This document shows positions 19,881-27,977 of a stretch of 64,000 nucleotides of DNA, in pieces. Made by a program: the position numbers and the translations under genes. How positions within the stretch are numbered: position 1 is the first letter of the stretch; every line of letters starts with the position of its first letter. This DNA comes from an uncultured Burkholderiales bacterium. GTDB taxonomy: Bacteria > Pseudomonadota > Gammaproteobacteria > Burkholderiales > Burkholderiaceae_C. Location: positions 62,001-126,000 of the forward strand of contig CAIZHQ010000026.1 in the NCBI GenBank assembly GCA_903932865.1. The letters are read 5' to 3'. The notes under the pieces are model-generated. The model saw only the letters and a program-made list of their open reading frames with translations, was not told the origin of the DNA and searched no databases.

Positions 19881-20849
19881 ATGCAAAAGCTTGTCCGATT
19901 TCTCAAATGGAGCGTGCTGGCCCCTTTGGGCCTTTTCTTGGGTCTGGCCAGCGCCCAGGGCTTTCCCAACAAGCCGATCAAGATCGTGGTGCCCTTCGGG
20001 CCCGGCGGTTCGGGCGACATCACGGCACGCGCCTTTGGCCAATACCTGGAAGCGCAGTTCAAGCAAGGCGTGGTGATTGAAAACCGCGCCGGCGCCAATG
20101 GCATTCTGGGCACCGAGGCGGTCAAGAACGCGCCCGCCGATGGCTACACCTTGCTGTTGACCACCAACACCACGCTGGCCGCCAACTTGAGTTTGTACAA
20201 AAAAGTACCCTATGACCCCCTGAAAGACTTTGAACACCTGGGTCAGTTCGGCACAGCCGCCTCGGTGGCGATGGTCAGCAAGGACTCGGGCATCCGCACC
20301 GCAGCCGACCTGACGGCGTATGCCAAAGCCAACCCGGGCAAGGTGTTTTTTGGCCACTACAACTCGGCCTCGCAAATGACCGCTGAAATGTTCAAGGTCA
20401 AAACCGGCGCGCCCATGACCGGCATCCCCTACAAAAGCATTGGTTCTGCCCTGCAAGACTTTTACGGCGGCCAGCTGCAGGTGCTGTTTCTGGAATACCT
20501 GCCCGCCATGGCGCACATCGACAATCCCAAGGCTACCGCCATTGGTGTGACCGGGGCCACCCGCTTCAAGCCCTGGCCCAATGTGCCCGCCATTGGCGAG
20601 ATTTATCCAGGCTATGAGCTGGGCTTCTTCTTGGGTCTGGCTGCACCCGCGGGCACCCCGCCCGACGTGGTGCGCAGACTGGACGGGGCCATCAGCTCCG
20701 CCCTGAAAGATGAGGCCTTTCTGGCACGTTTGGCGCAATTGGGCCTGGAGCCTTCCAAGGTATCCAAGGCCGATTACCCTCGCTTCATTCAAAGTGAAAT
20801 CACCCGTTGGGCACAGGTCATCAAAGACGCTGGCATCAAGCCCGAGTGA
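19881..20849 (+). CDS. Bug-family TTT substrate-binding protein (first gene of the monooxygenase operon)
   Basis: Periplasmic binding protein of 322 residues. The signal peptide is at about residues 1-31 (basic start, hydrophobic GLFLGLASAQG). Family segments are FPNKPIKIVVPFGPGGSGDI, ENRAGANGILGTEAV, PADGYTLLLTTNTT and IPYKSIGSALQDFYGG. It is 36 bases upstream of a luciferase-like monooxygenase and presumably imports its substrate. It differs clearly from the Bug protein across the IclR gene, so the two would bind different or related ligands. No TctAB genes are visible. Confidence 0.92.
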   Translation: MQKLVRFLKWSVLAPLGLFLGLASAQGFPNKPIKIVVPFGPGGSGDITARAFGQYLEAQFKQGVVIENRAGANGILGTEAVKNAPADGYTLLLTTNTTLAANLSLYKKVPYDPLKDFEHLGQFGTAASVAMVSKDSGIRTAADLTAYAKANPGKVFFGHYNSASQMTAEMFKVKTGAPMTGIPYKSIGSALQDFYGGQLQVLFLEYLPAMAHIDNPKATAIGVTGATRFKPWPNVPAIGEIYPGYELGFFLGLAAPAGTPPDVVRRLDGAISSALKDEAFLARLAQLGLEPSKVSKADYPRFIQSEITRWAQVIKDAGIKPE

Positions 20850-20885
20850 GTCTGCATTTTTCAAAAATCAACGACAGGATCCATC

Positions 20886-22028
20886 ATGCGCCTAGGCTAC
20901 TTCACCATGCCCCTGCATCCCTTCGAGCGGGACACCACAGAGACCTTGCATGAGGACCGGCAGACCATCATCTTGGCCGACAAGCTGGGTTTTTACGATG
21001 CGTTCGTGGGCGAACACCTCACGGACAAAGCGGAAAACGTGACCAACAGCTTGTTGTTTCTGGCCACCTTGATCCCCGAAACCAAGACCATCAAACTGGG
21101 CAGCGGCACCTCCAACTTGTCGCACTCTCACCCCACACTGCTGGCCTCACAGGCGGCCATGTTCGACCATCTGGCCAAGGGCCGTTTCATCTTCGGCATC
21201 AGCCCTGGCGCACTGGCTTCGGACGCCGAAGCCTTGGGCATCCTGGACCAAGACCGCAACAAGATGTTCGCCGAAGCCATCGATGTGATCCTGGCCATCT
21301 GGGAGCGCGAGCCGCCTTACAACATCGACTTTCCCGACAACCGCTTCAAGGTCACCACGCAAGTGACCTCTGTCCCCGCGATCGGTCGGGGCTACTTGAT
21401 GAAGCCTTTCCAAAGTCCCCGGCCTGAAATTGTCGGCACGGTGGTGGCGCCCCACTCCAAAGGCGTGATCGCCATGGGCAAGCGCGACTTTCACCCCATG
21501 TCGGCCAACTTCTTGATGGACCATTGGCTGGCCAGCCATTGGGACAATTACTGCGAAGGCAAAACCTCCGTCAACGAAGTGGCCAACCCTGCCGACTGGC
21601 GTGTGGCGCGCACCATTTTCGTGAGCGACGATGCCGCAACGGCCAACCGCTATGGCCGCGCGGATGCCAACAGCCCTTACCGTTATTACTACCGCCAGAT
21701 GCTGACCAAGATGATGATGTCCAAGCGTCATGTCATTTTCAAAAAACACACGGACGAAGACGACAGCCATGTCACGCTGGACCGCCTGCTCGACGAATTG
21801 GTGATCACCGGCACCGTCAACGAGGTGACCGACAAGATTCTGGCTTTGCGTGAGAAGGCTGGCCCCTTTGGCGAAATCGTTTACGCAGGCATGGACTTGG
21901 TCGATCCCCAGTTGGGACGTCGCTCCATGGAGCTGATGGCCCACGAAGTCATGCCCCGTGTCAACCAGGCGCTGGGCCTGGGTTCGGCCATCAACATGGA
22001 CGCGCCCCTGGAAACGGCTACGGCATGA
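20886..22028 (+). CDS. Luciferase-like (LLM class) flavin-dependent monooxygenase
   Basis: TIM-barrel FMNH2-dependent monooxygenase of 380 residues. The start MRLGYFTMPLHPFERD and the segments DAFVGEHLTDKAENVTNSLLFLA, KLGSGTSNLSHSHP and GRFIFGISPGALASDA are hallmarks of the bacterial luciferase/limonene-monooxygenase group. It needs reduced flavin from a partner, and the next gene, overlapping by four bases, is a flavin reductase. Together they form a two-component monooxygenase. The N-terminus does not resemble RutA, so pyrimidine cleavage is not claimed. The substrate is unknown but a cyclic nitrogen compound or terpene-like acid would suit the neighbourhood. Confidence 0.9.
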   Translation: MRLGYFTMPLHPFERDTTETLHEDRQTIILADKLGFYDAFVGEHLTDKAENVTNSLLFLATLIPETKTIKLGSGTSNLSHSHPTLLASQAAMFDHLAKGRFIFGISPGALASDAEALGILDQDRNKMFAEAIDVILAIWEREPPYNIDFPDNRFKVTTQVTSVPAIGRGYLMKPFQSPRPEIVGTVVAPHSKGVIAMGKRDFHPMSANFLMDHWLASHWDNYCEGKTSVNEVANPADWRVARTIFVSDDAATANRYGRADANSPYRYYYRQMLTKMMMSKRHVIFKKHTDEDDSHVTLDRLLDELVITGTVNEVTDKILALREKAGPFGEIVYAGMDLVDPQLGRRSMELMAHEVMPRVNQALGLGSAINMDAPLETATA

Positions 22029-22534
22029 CCCCGCAAGCCTTCAGGCAGTTGATGCGCTTGCACCCGGCGGCGGTGAACATCATCGCCACCGGCAAAACGC
22101 CGCACCGTACGGGCATGACGGTTTCGGCCTTCATGTCTTTGGCCGTGGAGCCGCCCACGGTGGTCTGCGCCATCAACCGCAACGCCTTCAGCTACGCGCA
22201 CATGGCCGACAACCAGGTGTTCAGCGTGAACACGCTGGCGGTCGAACACATCGAACTGGCCAAATTGTTTGCCGGTCAAGCCCAAGTGTTCGGCGATGAG
22301 CGCTTTGATGCTCAGCAATGGGCCCAGTTTGACTCAGGCTCGCCCAGTCTGCGCAACGCCGTCATGAGCCTGGAATGCCGTCTGATTCGGCAAGTGCAAG
22401 AAAGCACGCACTGCCTGATGGTGGGCGAGGTCATCTCCGGCCGTTGTAACGACGCCGCCTTGCCCTTGCTTTACCGAGACGGCCAATGGGTCACCCTCAG
22501 CGAGGATTTGCTGATGGTGCCTGTGGCGCGTTGA
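22025..22534 (+). CDS. Flavin reductase family protein, partner of the monooxygenase
   Basis: Flavin:NAD(P)H reductase of 169 residues. It shows the FMN-binding split-barrel pattern: FRQLMRLHPAAVNIIATGK, GMTVSAFMSLAVEPPTVVCAIN, NTLAVEHIELAKLFAG and FDSGSPSLRNAVMSLECRL. It overlaps the monooxygenase stop (ATGA), so stoichiometric co-translation is likely, and it should supply reduced FMN to that enzyme. Size is typical of HpaC/RutF-type reductases. It ends about 90 bases before the convergent CoA-transferase gene. Confidence 0.9.
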   Translation: MTPQAFRQLMRLHPAAVNIIATGKTPHRTGMTVSAFMSLAVEPPTVVCAINRNAFSYAHMADNQVFSVNTLAVEHIELAKLFAGQAQVFGDERFDAQQWAQFDSGSPSLRNAVMSLECRLIRQVQESTHCLMVGEVISGRCNDAALPLLYRDGQWVTLSEDLLMVPVAR

Positions 22535-22551
22535 TCCTCAAGGGCTGACAC

Positions 22552-22569
22552 GGCCCGCCAAGTCGGGCC
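22552..22569. terminator. Possible bidirectional hairpin between convergent operons
   Basis: GGCCCG and CGGGCC form a perfect six-base stem with a CCAAGT loop between the convergent flavin-reductase and CoA-transferase genes. No T-tract follows on either strand, so this is weak evidence for a terminator. Confidence 0.3.
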
Positions 22570-22621
22570 TGAAAGTCCGACCAGCGCTTTCCAGCACCCT
22601 CATCAGTCAACCCGGTTGTTT

Positions 22622-23266
22622 TCAGACGGTCTTGAGTGGTAAGCCGATCAGGAGAGATAGTTCTTCGAGCGACAGGCCAGGCACGGCATCGATCACCTCC
22701 AAACCTTGCGGGGTGCACGCCAATGTGGCCAGGTCGGTGTAGACCCTTTTGACACAGCCAATGCCCGTCAGCGGATAGCTGCAAGCCTGCACCAGTTTGC
22801 TTTGGCCCTGCTTGGTCAGCAGATCCATCATCACCCAGGTTTGTTTGGCGCCAATGGCCAGGTCCATGGCCCCGCCCACCGCCGGAATGGCTTCGGGCTC
22901 ACCGGTGTGCCAGTTAGCCAAGTCGCCCGTGGCGCTGACCTGAAAAGCCCCGAGCACGCAGATGTCCAGGTGCCCGCCACGCATCATGGCAAAGCTGTCG
23001 GCGTGGTGAAAAAATGCGCCGCCTGGCAGCAGGGTCACGGGTTGTTTGCCTGCGTTGATCAGGTCGTAATCTTCCAGCCCGTTGGCCGGGGCCGGGCCCA
23101 TGCCCAGGATGCCGTTTTCGCTGTGCAAAAGCACCTCGCGGCTGGCAGGAATGTGGTTAGCCACCAAGGTGGGTTGGCCAATGCCCAGGTTCACGGTGGC
23201 CCCTTCGGGAATGTCTTGCGCCACGCGGGCGGCCAACTCGTCTTTGCTGCGTCGGGTGTAGCTCAT
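22622..23266 (-). CDS. 3-oxoacid / 3-oxoadipate CoA-transferase subunit B
   Basis: Beta subunit (214 residues) of a family I CoA-transferase, which moves CoA from succinyl-CoA to a 3-oxo acid through a glutamyl-CoA thioester. The catalytic signature LLHSENGILGMGP contains the active-site glutamate. Other segments are ATVNLGIGQPTLVANHIP and LPGGAFFHHADSFAMMRGGH. Start ATG 23266 overlaps the stop of subunit A. It is closest in appearance to PcaJ-type 3-oxoadipate CoA-transferases but may act on acetoacetate; no other beta-ketoadipate genes are present. Confidence 0.9.
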   Translation of the reverse strand: MSYTRRSKDELAARVAQDIPEGATVNLGIGQPTLVANHIPASREVLLHSENGILGMGPAPANGLEDYDLINAGKQPVTLLPGGAFFHHADSFAMMRGGHLDICVLGAFQVSATGDLANWHTGEPEAIPAVGGAMDLAIGAKQTWVMMDLLTKQGQSKLVQACSYPLTGIGCVKRVYTDLATLACTPQGLEVIDAVPGLSLEELSLLIGLPLKTV

Positions 23267-23973
23267 GCCTTGATGCCTCCGGCCTGAGTGGCCACACGGT
23301 CAATCTTGACCACCGCCTGCACAAAAATACCGGGCGTCACCACCGTCTCGGGGTCCAGTTCGCCCAAGGCCACTTGCTCGTGCACCGTGGCCACCGTTTT
23401 ACGTGCGGCCATGGCCATGATGGGCCCAAAGTTGCGTGCTGCCTTGCGGTAGGTGAGGTTGCCCCAGCGGTCACCCCGCTCGGCCTTGATCAGGGCCAAG
23501 TCGGCATGGATGGGTGTTTCGTACACGTACATGCGGCCATCGATTTCGCGGGTTTCTTTGGGCGAGCCATCGGCGTATTTGGCCAGCTCGGTGCCGTACC
23601 CTGTGGGCGTGAAAAACCCGCCAATGCCCGCGCCAGCCGCCCGAATGCGCTCGGCCAAATTGCCTTGGGGCACCAGCTCCAGCTCGACCTGGCCAGAGCG
23701 GTACAAACCATCGAACACATAAGAATCGGTTTGCCGGGGAAAACTGCAAATGATCTTGCGCACCCTGCCCGCCTTGAGCAAGGCGGCCAAGCCATGCTCG
23801 GCGTTGCCCGCATTGTTGTTGACCAGGGTCAGGTCGCGCGCGCCTTGCGCCATCAGGCCCGCGATCAGCTCATCCGGAATACCGGCCGTGCCAAAGCCAC
23901 CAATCATCACCGTGGCCCCATCGAGCGTGTCCGCCAGGGCCTCGGTGATGGAAGAAACAAACTTGTTGATCAT
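23263..23973 (-). CDS. 3-oxoacid / 3-oxoadipate CoA-transferase subunit A
   Basis: Alpha subunit (236 residues) of the same CoA-transferase. ATG 23973 (MINKFVSSITEAL) is preferred to one 21 bases upstream because PcaI/ScoA proteins begin this way. The signature VMIGGFGTAGIPDELIAGL and LVNNNAGNAEHGLAALL are typical, as is KIICSFPRQTDSYVF. It is the promoter-proximal gene, divergent from the sigma54 activator about 300 bases away. Subunit B overlaps it by four bases. Resemblance to PcaI is good, but the substrate is not fixed by sequence. Confidence 0.9.
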   Translation of the reverse strand: MINKFVSSITEALADTLDGATVMIGGFGTAGIPDELIAGLMAQGARDLTLVNNNAGNAEHGLAALLKAGRVRKIICSFPRQTDSYVFDGLYRSGQVELELVPQGNLAERIRAAGAGIGGFFTPTGYGTELAKYADGSPKETREIDGRMYVYETPIHADLALIKAERGDRWGNLTYRKAARNFGPIMAMAARKTVATVHEQVALGELDPETVVTPGIFVQAVVKIDRVATQAGGIKA

Positions 23974-24276
23974 GTTCGAAAAGCCTCTTGTCAAGCCTCA
24001 TAGCTTAGCGTGAGTTGGAAACACTGAGTGGGACAGATTACAGACTTGCTTGCAGGGTTCTTTGCCCTCGTTTTCGCGTTATGCATCACTGCTTTGTTGG
24101 CTTGGGGGCCTGGCTGCAGGCAAGATTACAGGCTGGCTAGCGAATTGCCAGATAGGTTTATTGTGAAAGGCTTTTTTTAATCAATTTAAAAACGTTTCTG
24201 ACTTCCAAGGGCAGATCTCGCAAAATTGAACACTGAAGAGACGCCCCCTGGTCCAAAGCTTGCTTGCACCCAAAGC
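23974..24276. other. Intergenic region before the sigma54 activator, with a short direct repeat
   Basis: Divergent 300-base spacer between the CoA-transferase operon and the sigma54 activator. AGATTACAG occurs at 24035-24043 and 24123-24131 with similar flanks (CT, GCT). The 24150-24215 part is AT-rich and probably holds the activator's promoter. I see no open reading frame of interest in it. Confidence 0.4.
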
Positions 24277-25938
24277 ATGCCTACCGCCCCCATTGCAGAC
24301 CCCTACCCCACCGACGCCCATTGGCGCGAGCAAGAGCTCTTGCTGATGCGCGAGGTCATGAAGTGGGTGGGGCGCAGCCTGGGTTCGCATGAGGTGTTGC
24401 GCGAGATGCTGCATTTGATGAGCGAGTTGCTGGGGCTGAACCGGGGGCGCATTGTGCTGCGCGACACGCCGGCTGCGGGCGCGGCCCTCGGCCCGGCCAC
24501 CGCCTCGATCCGCCATGCCTATGGCCTGACCGGCATGGAGATACGCCGGGGGGTGTATGCGCAGGGCGATGGCATCACCGGGCGGGTGCTGCAAACCGGT
24601 TTGCCCGCGATTGTTCAGGACATTGCGCACGAGCCCCTGTTTTTGTTCCGCTCGGTGGCCTCAGAGCAGTTTCCTGCCGAGACTGTGGCCTACCTGGCCT
24701 TGCCCATCACCCTGGGCAACACCACCGTAGGTGTGCTGGGCTGCCACCGCATTCGCAGCCGCCAGCGCCATTTGAACGACGACCTGGCCGTGCTCAAGGT
24801 GCTGGCCACTTTGGCCGGGCAGGTCTTGCACATGGAGCAGCTGGTCAACGAGCAAACCCGCCACCTGCGGGCCCGCAATGCGGCCTTGTCACAAGCTTTG
24901 AGCACGCATGCCGCGCGCTATGGGCTGATCGGCAGCTCGCCCGCCTTGCTGCAGGCCTTGTCCGAATTGGAGCGGGTGTCTCAGTCGCAAGCCACCGTGC
25001 TTTTGCTGGGCGAGTCGGGCACGGGCAAGGAGTTGTTTGCACGGGCTGTGCATCTGGCCAGCCCACGCTCGACCCAGCCCTTCATCAAGGTGAACTGCTC
25101 GGCGATTCCAGACACGTTGTTCGAGTCGGAGCTGTTTGGCCATGAACGCGGCGCTTTCACCGGGGCACATCAGGCGCGGCCCGGCTGGTTCGAGCAGGCG
25201 CACGGCGGCACCATCTTTCTGGACGAAATCGGCGAGTTGCCATTGCCCCTGCAATCGAAACTGCTGCGCACCTTGCAAGAGGGTGCGGTGGTGCGGCTGG
25301 GCAGCCAGCGCGAGGTCAAGGTGGATGTGCGCCTGGTGGCCGCCACCAACCGAGACCTGGCCGCCCAGGTGCAGGCCGGGCACTTTCGGCAAGACCTGTA
25401 TTACCGCCTGAACGTGATCCCGATCCGGCTGCCGTCTCTGGCCGAGCGCCCTGGCGACATCCGCGAACTGGCCCTGCACTTTGTCAACCGGGCCAACCAG
25501 ACGCACCAGAAAAACGTGTACCTCAGCCCCGAGGCCCTGGACATGCTGACGCAGCAGCCCTGGCCGGGCAACATCCGCGAGCTGGGCAACTGCATCGAGC
25601 GCATGGTGCTGCTGGCCGATCAAACCTTGCTCACGCCCGGGCAGTTGCAGCCCTATTTGCCGCAAGCTTCGACCACGCCAGCCCGCACAGCCGCCGTTGC
25701 CAAACCCGCTGATGCCATGGCCGACGCTCCGTGGCCCCCTGTTCAGCCTGCGGCATCCGAGCGGACTGGCACGGCGCCACTGGGTGTGCGGCCTTACGAA
25801 AGCGCGCACTCGCACACGGTGCAGGTCTTGCAGCACGCCCTGGAGCAGCACCAGGGCAACCAGTCCCGCGCCGCGCAAAGCCTGGGGCTGACTTTGCGCC
25901 AATTTGCCTACCGCCTGCGCAAAGCCGGTTTGCGCTGA
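24277..25938 (+). CDS. Sigma54-dependent transcriptional activator (GAF - AAA+ - Fis HTH)
   Basis: Enhancer-binding activator of about 553 residues from ATG 24277; a TTG at 24226 would add 17. An N-terminal GAF sensor domain spans about residues 30-185 ([20 protein letters not shown]). The AAA+ domain follows, with Walker A GESGTGKE near 245, the sigma54-contacting GAFTGA near 292 and Walker [14 protein letters not shown]. The C-terminal Fis-type HTH is [22 protein letters not shown]. The GAF plus C-terminus recall NifA or NorR, but no nitrogen-fixation or nitric oxide genes are here. A perfect palindrome begins two bases after its stop and a -24/-12 promoter lies 160 bases downstream, so it probably drives the OsmC operon. 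Confidence 0.92.
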   Translation: MPTAPIADPYPTDAHWREQELLLMREVMKWVGRSLGSHEVLREMLHLMSELLGLNRGRIVLRDTPAAGAALGPATASIRHAYGLTGMEIRRGVYAQGDGITGRVLQTGLPAIVQDIAHEPLFLFRSVASEQFPAETVAYLALPITLGNTTVGVLGCHRIRSRQRHLNDDLAVLKVLATLAGQVLHMEQLVNEQTRHLRARNAALSQALSTHAARYGLIGSSPALLQALSELERVSQSQATVLLLGESGTGKELFARAVHLASPRSTQPFIKVNCSAIPDTLFESELFGHERGAFTGAHQARPGWFEQAHGGTIFLDEIGELPLPLQSKLLRTLQEGAVVRLGSQREVKVDVRLVAATNRDLAAQVQAGHFRQDLYYRLNVIPIRLPSLAERPGDIRELALHFVNRANQTHQKNVYLSPEALDMLTQQPWPGNIRELGNCIERMVLLADQTLLTPGQLQPYLPQASTTPARTAAVAKPADAMADAPWPPVQPAASERTGTAPLGVRPYESAHSHTVQVLQHALEQHQGNQSRAAQSLGLTLRQFAYRLRKAGLR

Positions 25939-25940
25939 CC

Positions 25941-25975
25941 GGACATTGTGTTGACACATTGTCAACACAATGTCC
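25941..25975. promoter_or_regulatory. Probable upstream activating sequence: perfect 16-bp inverted repeat
   Basis: GGACATTGTGTTGACA (25941-25956) and TGTCAACACAATGTCC (25960-25975) are exact reverse complements separated by CAT. It lies two bases after the activator gene and 122 bases upstream of the sigma54 promoter at 26098. No T-tract follows and the stem is AT-rich, so an enhancer for the adjacent activator is more likely than a terminator. Confidence 0.75.
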
Positions 25976-26097
25976 AAGGCCATGGCAGGCCAGTGCGGCC
26001 ACCCCAGCGCACAGCCATCAGCCTGTTGGCCAAAAATCCCTTGCAGATGAAGCACTTGCGTGCATCAACCCTGCGCCAATCCGCAGGCACACGGCCC

Positions 26098-26113
26098 TGG
26101 CACGGCCTTTGCA
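26098..26113 (+). promoter_or_regulatory. Sigma54 (-24/-12) promoter of the OsmC operon
   Basis: The sequence TGGCACGGCCTTTGCA fits the sigma54 consensus TGGCACRNNNNTTGCW at every fixed position. GG at -24 and GC at -12 have the right spacing. It is about 65 bases before the ATG of the OsmC-like gene, and a palindromic enhancer candidate lies 120-160 bases further upstream, the usual geometry for an AAA+ activator. Confidence 0.85.
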
Positions 26114-26178
26114 TTGTCATGGTCACAGGCATCGCTGCATGCCCTGTTTCACAACTCTCCATCCCCCAAGGATTTGCC

Positions 26179-26739
26179 ATGACCGACGCTGCCACACTCG
26201 ACACCCCCACCACCGTCAAAGCCTATTTGCGCCCCATTGACGCCCAGGGCCTGGCCACATTTGCCGCAGGCGGCAAAGCCAATCCAGCGCGGCGCGGCAC
26301 CAACAAGGTCCACACCGTCATGGAGGGACAGTATCGCTCCTTGTCTTCGGTGGGCGACAAGCACACCGTGGTGGTCGACGAGCCGCTGCACCTCTTTGGC
26401 GAAGACACCGCACCGGCACCCGGCGAGATCGTGTTGTCGGGCCTGGGCGGCTGCATCGCCGTGGGCGTGACAGCCGTGGCCACCTGGAAGCGTGTCAAGC
26501 TCAGCAAGCTCGAAGTCTTTCTAGAGGGCGACATTGGCAACCCCGCCGCCTGGGGTGCAGGCGGCGCTTTGGAAATGACGCCGCCCCAAATGGGTTTTCA
26601 GGCCATCCGCGTCAAAGTGCTGGTGGAAGGCGATGCCCCGCGCGAAGTGCTGGACGAGATCGTGCAACACGCCAACTTTTACTCACCCGTGGCCAACAGC
26701 ATGCGCAACCCGATCCCCTTCGAGATCTCGATGGCCTGA
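26179..26739 (+). CDS. OsmC-like protein with a single redox-position cysteine
   Basis: OsmC/Ohr-fold protein of 186 residues; OsmC and Ohr reduce organic peroxides with two cysteines. The first cysteine is present at about residue 92 (SGLGGCIAVGVTAVA). Where the second is expected the sequence reads NFYSPVANS, so tyrosine or serine occupies the place of cysteine and a standard disulfide cycle looks impossible. The ATG at 26179 (MTDAATLDTP) follows an AAGGA ribosome site; the frame is open further up but that is promoter DNA. It is the first gene after the sigma54 promoter and about 95 bases before the flavoprotein gene. Confidence 0.82.
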   Translation: MTDAATLDTPTTVKAYLRPIDAQGLATFAAGGKANPARRGTNKVHTVMEGQYRSLSSVGDKHTVVVDEPLHLFGEDTAPAPGEIVLSGLGGCIAVGVTAVATWKRVKLSKLEVFLEGDIGNPAAWGAGGALEMTPPQMGFQAIRVKVLVEGDAPREVLDEIVQHANFYSPVANSMRNPIPFEISMA

Positions 26740-26834
26740 AGCGTCCACAACGGGCGCGTTGAGCTCTGAAGCACCCGCTCTTGGATCCATCTCTTGCGCC
26801 CAGTGCAGGGCCCACTTTCTTTTTTGGAGCTTTC

Positions 26835-27977
26835 ATGAACCTCGTCGACCTGCCCCCCGAACTGGCTGCCGGGCCCCAGCCGCTCATCGAGGCCGTGCGC
26901 GCCATTGCCCAAGGCCCGCTGGCACAGCAGGCACACGACATCGATCGCGGCGCTTACCCGGAAGCTGTCCTGAAACAGCTGGCGGCGACGGGCGCGATGA
27001 GTGCGCACCTGCCCCAAGCCGACGGCAGCCCCGGCGACTTTGGCCTGGCCATTGCCGCCATGGCCGAAGCGTCCAAGGTGTGCGGGGCCACCGGCTTCAT
27101 GATGTGGTGCAATTCCGTGGCCGGGCTGTACATGCAAGCTTGTGGCAATCCGGCGCTGGCAGGCGAGCGGCTGGCGCGCCATGTGCACGGCCAATCGCTG
27201 GGCGGCACGGGCTTGTCCAACCCAATGAAAAGCTTCGCGCAAATCGAAGCCTTGCTGCTCAAGGCAACGCCGGTGGAGGGCGGTTACCTGATCAACGGCA
27301 CTTTGCCCTGGGTCAGCAACCTGGCGGCAGATCACTACTTTGGCGCCATCGCAGCGGTGAGCACACCAAGCGAAACGGCCAGCCGCGAGATCATGTTCAT
27401 GCTGCGCTGTGATGCGCCTGGCGTGACCCTCAAAGCCTGCCCGGAGTTTTCGGGCATGGAGGGCACAGGCACCTTCAGCGTGCATTGCAAAGACCTGTTT
27501 GTCGGCGCGGACGACCTGGTGGCCGACCCGGCCAAGCCCTTTATTGCGCGCATTCGCGGCGGCTTTGTGCTGCTGCAGTGCGGCATGGCGGCCGGGATCA
27601 TTCAAGGAGCCATCGACAGCATGTGGGCCGTGGAAGGCCAGCTTGGCCATGTGAACCAGTACCTTGAAGACCGGCCAGCCGATTTGCAAGCCGAATTCGA
27701 CGCCTTGCTGGCCCGCATCATGAAGCTGGCCGACACCCCATTCGACACCTCGACCGACTACTTCATCAACGTGCTGGACGCCCGCAGCCACAGCGCCGAG
27801 CTGTGCCTGCGCGCCGCCAACTCGGCCTTGCTGCACCAAGGCGCGCGCGGCTACCTGATGCAGTCACAGGTGCAGCGCCGCGTGCGCGAAGCGCAGTTTG
27901 TCGCCATCGTCACGCCCGCCATCAAGCACCTGCGCAAGGAAATGGCCCGCCTCAGTGCCCAGGAAATGCCCGCATGA
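26835..27977 (+). CDS. Acyl-CoA dehydrogenase-family flavoprotein (possible SfnB/DszC-type monooxygenase)
   Basis: Flavoprotein of 380 residues with the acyl-CoA dehydrogenase fold. The N-terminal helical domain ([20 protein letters not shown]), a mid beta-barrel stretch ([40 protein letters not shown]) and a C-terminal [20 protein letters not shown] are visible. The canonical catalytic glutamate context is not clear, and members such as DszC, SfnB or hydroxylating relatives use reduced flavin and oxygen instead. The start ATG 26835 has a GGAGC ribosome site. It overlaps the rubredoxin-reductase gene (ATGA), suggesting that protein is its electron donor. Substrate unknown. Confidence 0.8.
   Translation: MNLVDLPPELAAGPQPLIEAVRAIAQGPLAQQAHDIDRGAYPEAVLKQLAATGAMSAHLPQADGSPGDFGLAIAAMAEASKVCGATGFMMWCNSVAGLYMQACGNPALAGERLARHVHGQSLGGTGLSNPMKSFAQIEALLLKATPVEGGYLINGTLPWVSNLAADHYFGAIAAVSTPSETASREIMFMLRCDAPGVTLKACPEFSGMEGTGTFSVHCKDLFVGADDLVADPAKPFIARIRGGFVLLQCGMAAGIIQGAIDSMWAVEGQLGHVNQYLEDRPADLQAEFDALLARIMKLADTPFDTSTDYFINVLDARSHSAELCLRAANSALLHQGARGYLMQSQVQRRVREAQFVAIVTPAIKHLRKEMARLSAQEMPA

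Noticed and set aside
20886..22534. RutA/RutF pyrimidine monooxygenase pair
   Set aside because: The enzyme types match, but the monooxygenase N-terminus differs from RutA and the other rut genes are absent.
22552..22569. Confident terminator between the flavin reductase and CoA-transferase genes
   Set aside because: The hairpin has no T-tract, so it is listed only at low confidence.
24277..25938. Calling the sigma54 activator NifA or NorR
   Set aside because: The GAF and AAA+ layout is similar, but the neighbouring genes are neither nitrogen fixation nor nitric oxide genes, and the C-terminus alone cannot decide.
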